Assembly (NCBI GenBank): GCA_023489205.1
Contig: JAMDDF010000094.1
Location: 1-9,584, forward strand
Source: Actinomycetota bacterium
GTDB taxonomy: Bacteria > Actinomycetota > Acidimicrobiia > Acidimicrobiales > Palsa-688
DNA: 9,584 nucleotides
Direction of reading: 5' to 3'
The number at the start of each line of letters is the position of its first letter. Positions within the stretch are counted from its first letter, which is position 1. The notes below the pieces were generated by a model that saw only the letters and a program-made list of their open reading frames with translations, was not told the DNA's origin and made no database searches. Below are positions 6,057 to 9,584 of the stretch, piece after piece. The translations under genes and the position numbers were made by a program.

Positions 6057-6581
6057 CTAGAAGGGCTCCTCATCGTCGTGGCCTGCCGGGCCCGGGGTGT
6101 AAGCCGCTGCTGGCGGCCTTGAGGTGTACGCGGCAGGGGCGGGCTCTTGTGCTGGGCGCTGGTACATGCTGGGGTCCGATGAGCTGTGAGCTTCCCCATT
6201 GGCGGCGTCGGGGCTTCGGCGCTCGTTGCGGGTGACCTGCACGGTTGCCCAACGCAAACTGGGAGCTATCTCGTCGGCGGTTATTTCGACCTTGGAGCGC
6301 TTATCACCTTCTTGGGTCTCCCAGCTGCGTTGGTCGAGGCGACCAGTCACCACCACGCGCATGCCGCGCGACAGGCTGGTGGCGGCGTTCTCTGCCAGGG
6401 TGCCCCAACAGACGATGTCAAAAAAGGATGTCTGCTCGCGACGCTCTTGGCTGGCTCGGTCGGTCCAAGTGCGGTTGACGGCGACGCCGAAGTTCGCCGT
6501 GGCCTGGCCACTGGGGGTGAAGCGCAATTCGGGCTCACGCGTTAGGTTGCCGACGATAGTAACGGTGTTGTCTTGTGCCAT
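6057..6581 (-). CDS. ssb: Single-stranded DNA-binding protein
   Basis: SSB coats exposed single strands during replication, recombination and repair, and recruits partners by its C-terminal tip. The 174-residue product has an OB fold at about 1-112, opening MAQDNTVTIVGNLTREPELRFTP, with FFDIVCWGTLAENAATSLSRGMRVVVTGRL spread over 53-82 and the actinobacterial EITADEIAPSLRWATVQVTR near 99-118. A flexible Pro/Ala/Ser-rich linker (about 119-167) leads to the acidic tip HDDEEPF; the family usually ends in a DD-x-PF type motif. The start ATG is 2 nt after the rpsF stop, with AAGGGAG at 6589-6595 as a good ribosome binding site. Its place between S6 and S18 is a widely conserved operon arrangement that ties SSB supply to ribosome synthesis. 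Confidence 0.98.
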   Translation of the reverse strand: MAQDNTVTIVGNLTREPELRFTPSGQATANFGVAVNRTWTDRASQERREQTSFFDIVCWGTLAENAATSLSRGMRVVVTGRLDQRSWETQEGDKRSKVEITADEIAPSLRWATVQVTRNERRSPDAANGEAHSSSDPSMYQRPAQEPAPAAYTSRPPAAAYTPGPAGHDDEEPF

Positions 6582-6583
6582 CT

Positions 6584-6946
6584 CTATGCTCCCTTGATAT
6601 CCGTGCTCGCTTCCTTGGTCTTGTCGACGGGCGCTGCCGGCTTAGACCTGCCAGCGACCCGGTCCGGGAGCCTGATCACCTTGTGGCGTAGGACGTCGTC
6701 TTCGAGCTTCAGTGCTCGGTCGAGGTCGGTGAGGGCGGCAGGTTCCGCGTTTGCCTCGATGACCACGTAGTAGCCCTCGTTGCGGTGCCGGACAGGGTAC
6801 GCGAGGCGCCTCTTGCCCCAGTTGTCCGCTTTAACCGATTTTGCGCCAGCGGCGCTTAATTGGTCGGTGTAGCGCTTGACCTGGGAGCGGACAGCGTCGT
6901 CTTCCAGGCTGGCGTTGAAGATGACCATGACTTCATAGGGCCGCAC
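6584..6946 (-). CDS. rpsF: 30S ribosomal protein S6
   Basis: S6 forms a heterodimer with S18 on 16S rRNA. The 120-residue product starts RPYEVMVIFNASLEDD and has the hallmark WGKRRLAYPVRHRNEGYYVV at 43-62, then LDRALKLEDDVLRHKVIRL (75-93). The C-terminal tail of about 25 residues is Lys/Ala/Pro-rich and unconserved, as is common. The start is GTG (6944-6946); AGGTGA at 6954-6959 with a 7-nt spacer is a good Shine-Dalgarno and settles the choice, since the next Met (residue 7) would cut the first strand. It is the first gene of rpsF-ssb-rpsR-rplI and has a structured leader that may bind the S6:S18 complex. Confidence 0.98.
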   Translation of the reverse strand: MRPYEVMVIFNASLEDDAVRSQVKRYTDQLSAAGAKSVKADNWGKRRLAYPVRHRNEGYYVVIEANAEPAALTDLDRALKLEDDVLRHKVIRLPDRVAGRSKPAAPVDKTKEASTDIKGA

Positions 6947-6974
6947 TAGCGGCTCACCTACCTTTCCCTGTGGG

Positions 6975-7005
6975 CTGGGTAAACGCGGCTAGGCCGGTCA
7001 CCCAG
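6975..7005 (-). promoter_or_regulatory. Candidate S6:S18-binding leader hairpin of rpsF
   Basis: On the minus strand (RNA sense), CUGGGU (7005-7000) pairs with ACCCAG (6980-6975). Inside, CGGC (6996-6993) pairs with GCCG (6989-6986) around a CUA loop, leaving unequal internal strands GAC and CGUUU. CCG triplets occur on both sides of the internal loop. The described S6:S18 binding motif of bacterial rpsF leaders is a stem and hairpin flanking a bulge with a conserved CCG, so position (29 nt before the rpsF start) and layout fit. The exact bulge register of the published motif cannot be confirmed by eye. Confidence 0.4.
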
Positions 7006-7024
7006 GCCCCGGACCACCCGGGGC
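7006..7024 (-). terminator. GC-rich hairpin between panB and rpsF
   Basis: GCCCCGG (7006-7012) and CCGGGGC (7018-7024) form a 7-bp stem with a 5-nt loop, about 100 nt after the panB stop and directly adjacent to the rpsF leader stem. It could end panB transcripts (no U-tract follows) or be the first helix of the rpsF leader. The rest of the 175-bp spacer has only a weak minus-strand -10-like TACCAT at 7048-7053 as a possible rpsF promoter element. Confidence 0.4.
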
Positions 7025-7121
7025 AGGGCCTGCAGTTTGCCGGTGTCATGGTAGCTGACGCCTGCGATTGTTGCACTCCTTCAGTATGCCAGGGGGGTGT
7101 GACTTTGAGCCTGGAGTTGTA

Positions 7122-7940
7122 TCAGGCGCCGTAGGTTTCACTGGCCGAGGGGAAGCGGCGGTTACGGACGTCGTCGGCCCAGGTTCTGAGGGCGCTGGCG
7201 GCGATGTCATCCAACTGTGCGTAGCGGCGCGCGAAGCGGGGTGTGCGCGAGCCGCCAAAGCCGACCACATCGTGAAAAACGAGCACCTGCCCGTCGCATG
7301 CGGGGCCGGCTCCGATCCCGAAAGTCGGCACGGGGACGGCGGCTGTGATGTCACGGGCGACGCTGCTAGGTACGCCCTCGAGCACTAACGCGAAGCAGCC
7401 GGCCTCTGAAAGGGCCACGGCGTCGTCTACCAGGGACTTGGCCTCATGGGGCTTGCGGCCTTGGACGCGAAAGCCGCCCATAGCATGTACTGATTGCGGT
7501 GTGAGGCCCAAGTGCCCCATCACGGGCACCTCCGCGTCGAGGATCGCTTGCACGACGGGCAAGCGTTTCACGCCGCCCTCTAGCTTGACCGCCCTGGCGC
7601 CAGCACGCACGAGGCGAGCGGCGTTGCGGACTGCGTCTTTTGGGCCGGTGTGGTAGCTGGTCCAAGGCATGTCTGCCACGATCAACTGCCCGGGCACCGA
7701 GCGCGCTACGGCAGCGGTGTGTCGGGCGACGTCTTTAACGGTGACGCGAAGAGTGTCTTCGAAGCCGAGCACCACCATCCCGAGCGAGTCGCCCACCAAG
7801 ACTAGGTCCACCCCGCTGGCGGCGGCCGCTCGAGCGCTGGGCGCATCGTACGCGGTCACCATCACTAGAGGCTGAAGGTTCCCCTTTCGGGCCTTGATAC
7901 CAGGCACGCCCGATGGGACCTGGATGCTGGGTGTTGACAT
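7122..7940 (-). CDS. panB: Ketopantoate hydroxymethyltransferase PanB
   Basis: Transfers a hydroxymethyl group from methylene-tetrahydrofolate to 2-oxoisovalerate, making ketopantoate, the first committed step of pantothenate and coenzyme A synthesis; cytosolic, Mg-dependent, TIM-barrel. The 272-residue product matches the family length (about 265-285). By comparison with the E. coli enzyme, metal ligands are Asp51 (VGDSLGM) and Asp90 (VADMPW), substrate contacts are Lys119 and Glu121 (AVKLEGG), and the catalytic Glu is 188 (LVLEGVP); MGHLGLTPQSVHAMGG (141-156) and GIGAGPACDGQVLVFHD (208-224) are conserved. The start is ATG 7938-7940, chosen over an in-frame GTG at 7980-7982 because AGGAGGG (7945-7951) lies 4-5 nt upstream and the extra 14 residues are not family-like. 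It follows ino1 by 66 nt on the same strand, so co-transcription is possible. Confidence 0.96.
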   Translation of the reverse strand: MSTPSIQVPSGVPGIKARKGNLQPLVMVTAYDAPSARAAAASGVDLVLVGDSLGMVVLGFEDTLRVTVKDVARHTAAVARSVPGQLIVADMPWTSYHTGPKDAVRNAARLVRAGARAVKLEGGVKRLPVVQAILDAEVPVMGHLGLTPQSVHAMGGFRVQGRKPHEAKSLVDDAVALSEAGCFALVLEGVPSSVARDITAAVPVPTFGIGAGPACDGQVLVFHDVVGFGGSRTPRFARRYAQLDDIAASALRTWADDVRNRRFPSASETYGA

Positions 7941-8006
7941 GGGACCCTCCTGTGGTCCAGTGCCTTCCAGGCTCCCGGCCACGAGGCTATGCTATAGCTG
8001 TTCTGC

Positions 8007-9086
8007 CTACGACTGAGCCGCTGGCCAGGCGAAGTCCTCGACCATTTGACGCGCCTCTTCGTCGCGGTACTGGACTGGGGGCGATTTCATGAAGTAGGCG
8101 GACGGGCCAACCAAAGGCCCACCTATGCCGCGGTCGAGGGCGATCTTGGCGCAGCGCACTGCGTCTATCACGACCCCAGCGGAGTTGGGTGAGTCCCAAA
8201 CCTCGAGCTTCAGCTCGAGGTTCAATGCCACGTCGCCGAAGTTGCGGCCCTCGATACGTATATAAGCCCACTTCCTGTCGTCGAGCCACGGGACGTGGTC
8301 TGACGGCCCTACGTGCACGTCGCGGGGGGAAATCCCAGAGTCGAGCTGGCTCGTGACGGAGCGTGTTTTGGATATTTTTTTTGACTCAAGTCGCTCGCGC
8401 TCCAGCATGTTTTTGAAGTCCATATTGCCGCCGAAGTTGAGCTGGTAGGTGTGGTCGATCACGAGCCCCCGGTCTTCGAACAACCGTGCCAGGACCCTGT
8501 GGGCGATCGTGGAACCTAACTGGCTCTTTATGTCGTCGCCTATGACTGGGACGCCAGCGTCCTCGAAGTTCTTCGCCCATGTAGCGTCGCTTGCGATGAA
8601 AACCGGTATGGCGTTGACGAAACCGACGTGGGCGTCGATGCAGGCCTGCGCATAGTGCTTTTGGGCTTCTTCAGAGCCGACGGGTAGGTAGGAGACCAGG
8701 ACGTCGGCACGGCTGCGGCGGAGGACCTCGGCCACCTCGACGGGGGGCGCGGCAGACTCGGTGGCGACTTCCCGGTAATACTTGCCGAAGCCGTCGAAAG
8801 TTGGGCCACGCACCACTTCGACACCAAGGGGGCCAACTTCGGCGAAGCGGACTGTGTTGTTTTGACCCGCCCAGATCGCTTTGGCGAGGTCCTCGCCAAC
8901 TTTTGCTGCGTCGACGTCGAAGGCTGCCACCACTTCGATGTCGCCGACGTGGTACCCGCCCAGGTCGACGTGCATCAAGCCCGGGACCCGCTCGGCAGTG
9001 CTCGCAGTTTTGTAATACTCAAGACCTTGTACCAGCGCGCTTGCGCAATTACCCACCCCTGCGATCGCCAACCTGATCTTTGCCAT
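8007..9086 (-). CDS. ino1: Inositol-3-phosphate synthase (myo-inositol-1-phosphate synthase)
   Basis: NAD-dependent enzyme that isomerises glucose-6-phosphate to 1D-myo-inositol 3-phosphate, the entry to inositol lipids and mycothiol in actinobacteria. The 359-residue product is the short prokaryotic type, similar in length to the mycobacterial enzyme. The Rossmann glycine motif GVGNCAS is at 10-16, [21 protein letters not shown] at about 130-150, [17 protein letters not shown] at 183-199, and the active-site block NFGGNMDF...LESKKISKT at 217-241 with Lys236, Lys237 and Lys240. SAYFMKSPP near 330 is also typical. The start ATG (9084-9086) has AGGAAGG at 9094-9100 with a 7-nt spacer. A padR-type regulator gene lies just upstream, as next to M. 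tuberculosis ino1 (Rv0046c-Rv0047c). The codons for SKKI contain an A8 run, unusual for this GC-rich gene. Confidence 0.97.
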   Translation of the reverse strand: MAKIRLAIAGVGNCASALVQGLEYYKTASTAERVPGLMHVDLGGYHVGDIEVVAAFDVDAAKVGEDLAKAIWAGQNNTVRFAEVGPLGVEVVRGPTFDGFGKYYREVATESAAPPVEVAEVLRRSRADVLVSYLPVGSEEAQKHYAQACIDAHVGFVNAIPVFIASDATWAKNFEDAGVPVIGDDIKSQLGSTIAHRVLARLFEDRGLVIDHTYQLNFGGNMDFKNMLERERLESKKISKTRSVTSQLDSGISPRDVHVGPSDHVPWLDDRKWAYIRIEGRNFGDVALNLELKLEVWDSPNSAGVVIDAVRCAKIALDRGIGGPLVGPSAYFMKSPPVQYRDEEARQMVEDFAWPAAQS

Positions 9087-9208
9087 AAATCGACCTTCCT
9101 GTTGCTTTAGTAATTTGTTGCTCGTTCGTTTGGCCTTCGGGGCAGTGGGTTAAGGCCCTAGCTGGGCCGGCCGGTGCTGCCCATAATTGGTGAAGGTGGC
9201 CGGGAGGC
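9087..9208. promoter_or_regulatory. ino1-padR spacer with small inverted repeats
   Basis: A 122-bp spacer upstream of ino1. It holds GGCCC/GGGCC (9154-9158 and 9164-9168, loop TAGCT) and an overlapping GGCCGGCC palindrome at 9165-9172. No convincing sigma70 promoter or ATGT-N8-ACAT PadR-type operator was found by eye. ino1 could be transcribed from here or from upstream of padR. Confidence 0.35.
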
Positions 9209-9232
9209 TCAGTTAGTGGCCGCGGCCACCTT
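9193..9232 (-). terminator. Hairpin over the padR stop codon
   Basis: AAGGTGGCCG (9193-9202) and CGGCCACCTT (9223-9232) are perfect 10-bp arms with a 20-nt loop that contains the padR stop codon (9209-9211). The right arm overlaps a second self-complementary sequence, the 14-bp palindrome GTGGCCGCGGCCAC at 9216-9229. It could attenuate or end padR transcripts ahead of ino1; no U-tract follows. Confidence 0.4.
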
Positions 9233-9584
9233 GTTTGTGAAGTGGCTCCTCCTAAGTTGCGAGGCACTTGCCAGGGGTATACCCCGGCCTTTCCCCCAGT
9301 TGCCTTGCCCGGGCGCGGCCCCACTTTGCTCTTGGGTTATCAGGCGGTCGAGCCATGAAAGGTCGGCAGACAGGTTGTCCTGCTCGTGCTCGGCCAGCAG
9401 CTGTACGTAGCGGTCCGAACAGGGACGCGCAGCGCAGGCAGTGAGCTGGGAGAGGCGCTCGGCGACCAGGGCGCGACGCTGTTGCAGCAGGCCCAAGCGG
9501 CGCTCTGGGGACAGGTGGCGGGCAAAGGCGAGCCGGAGGCTAAAGGAGCGCCCGTCTCGAGCCGTGCTCTGGGCGTCGGCGAGG
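9209..9584 (-). CDS. PadR-family transcriptional regulator (C-terminal part, runs off right edge)
   Basis: The visible 124 residues read LADAQSTARDGRSFSLRLAF and continue with RHLSPERRLGLLQQRRALVAERL, then SDRYVQLLAEHEQDNLSADLSWLDRLI. This helical pattern (a conserved F-x-LRLAF stretch, L-x-PE-RL-LL, then a D-x-Y helix ending in W-L-x-L-I) is that of the PadR C-terminal dimerisation domain (Vir_C type). The N-terminal winged helix-turn-helix that would bind DNA is beyond the window, so the assignment rests on the C-terminal domain and context. The last 35 or so residues are not conserved. The gene is directly upstream of ino1 on the same strand, as in mycobacteria, so regulation of ino1 or of its own operon is plausible but not shown. 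Confidence 0.8.
   Translation of the reverse strand, partial: LADAQSTARDGRSFSLRLAFARHLSPERRLGLLQQRRALVAERLSQLTACAARPCSDRYVQLLAEHEQDNLSADLSWLDRLITQEQSGAAPGQGNWGKGRGIPLASASQLRRSHFTNKVAAATN

Noticed and set aside
6199..6597. 132- and 119-codon plus-strand frames opposite ssb
   Set aside because: Antisense shadows of ssb, which matches its family along its whole length.
7068..7388. 106-codon plus-strand frame opposite panB
   Set aside because: Antisense to a well-conserved enzyme; composition is Gly/Ala/Val-rich with no motif.
1..9584. Mobile element, CRISPR array, defence or toxin-antitoxin system
   Set aside because: No transposase, integrase, direct-repeat array or toxin-like small gene pair was seen; all long frames are accounted for by housekeeping genes.

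Overview
The window is a replication-origin neighbourhood from a bacterial chromosome, very probably of an actinobacterium (Actinomycetota; a deep-branching class such as Acidimicrobiia would fit, but I cannot settle the class). Support: about 59% G+C in 600 bases I counted by hand, frequent GTG starts, an SSB with the actinobacterial ITADEIAPSLRWATVQVTR stretch, and a padR-ino1 pair next to rpsF-ssb-rpsR-rplI and dnaB, which recalls the Mycobacterium tuberculosis Rv0046c-Rv0058 neighbourhood.

Layout, left to right. On the minus strand: the 5' third of recF (cut by the left edge), dnaN, a 247-bp spacer, then dnaA. This is the classical dnaA-dnaN-recF order. A 395-bp divergent spacer follows, then dnaB on the plus strand, the only plus-strand gene. 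A 12-bp-stem hairpin separates dnaB from the convergent minus-strand operon rpsF-ssb-rpsR-rplI, whose genes lie 2-3 nt apart or overlap by 4 nt. Upstream of rpsF is a structured leader that may be an S6:S18 autoregulatory site. Further right, still on the minus strand, are panB, ino1 and the C-terminal part of a PadR-family regulator cut by the right edge.

The sequence places the origin. The plus strand is C-rich left of about 1500 (dnaN, recF) and G-rich from about 1500 to the right edge, so the skew flips at the dnaN end of the dnaA-dnaN spacer. That spacer also holds an AT-rich stretch, tandem DnaA-box-like sequences and a canonical G-quadruplex motif. If it is oriC, the rightward fork meets dnaA, the ribosomal operon, panB and ino1 head-on, and only dnaB is co-directional on that arm. 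Relative to M. tuberculosis, the dnaB/ribosomal/ino1 block sits on the dnaA side of the origin where rpmH-rnpA is usual, and dnaB is inverted relative to rplI.

Functionally the window combines initiation (DnaA), helicase (DnaB), clamp (DnaN), ssDNA binding (SSB) and gap repair (RecF) with three ribosomal proteins and two biosynthetic enzymes (pantothenate/CoA and inositol). I found no mobile element, CRISPR, tRNA, rRNA, toxin-antitoxin or defence system. The genes are ordinary housekeeping genes. The points worth a second look are the origin architecture, two G4 motifs on the same strand flanking dnaA, the acidic tail on S18, the rpsF leader and the gene-order rearrangement.
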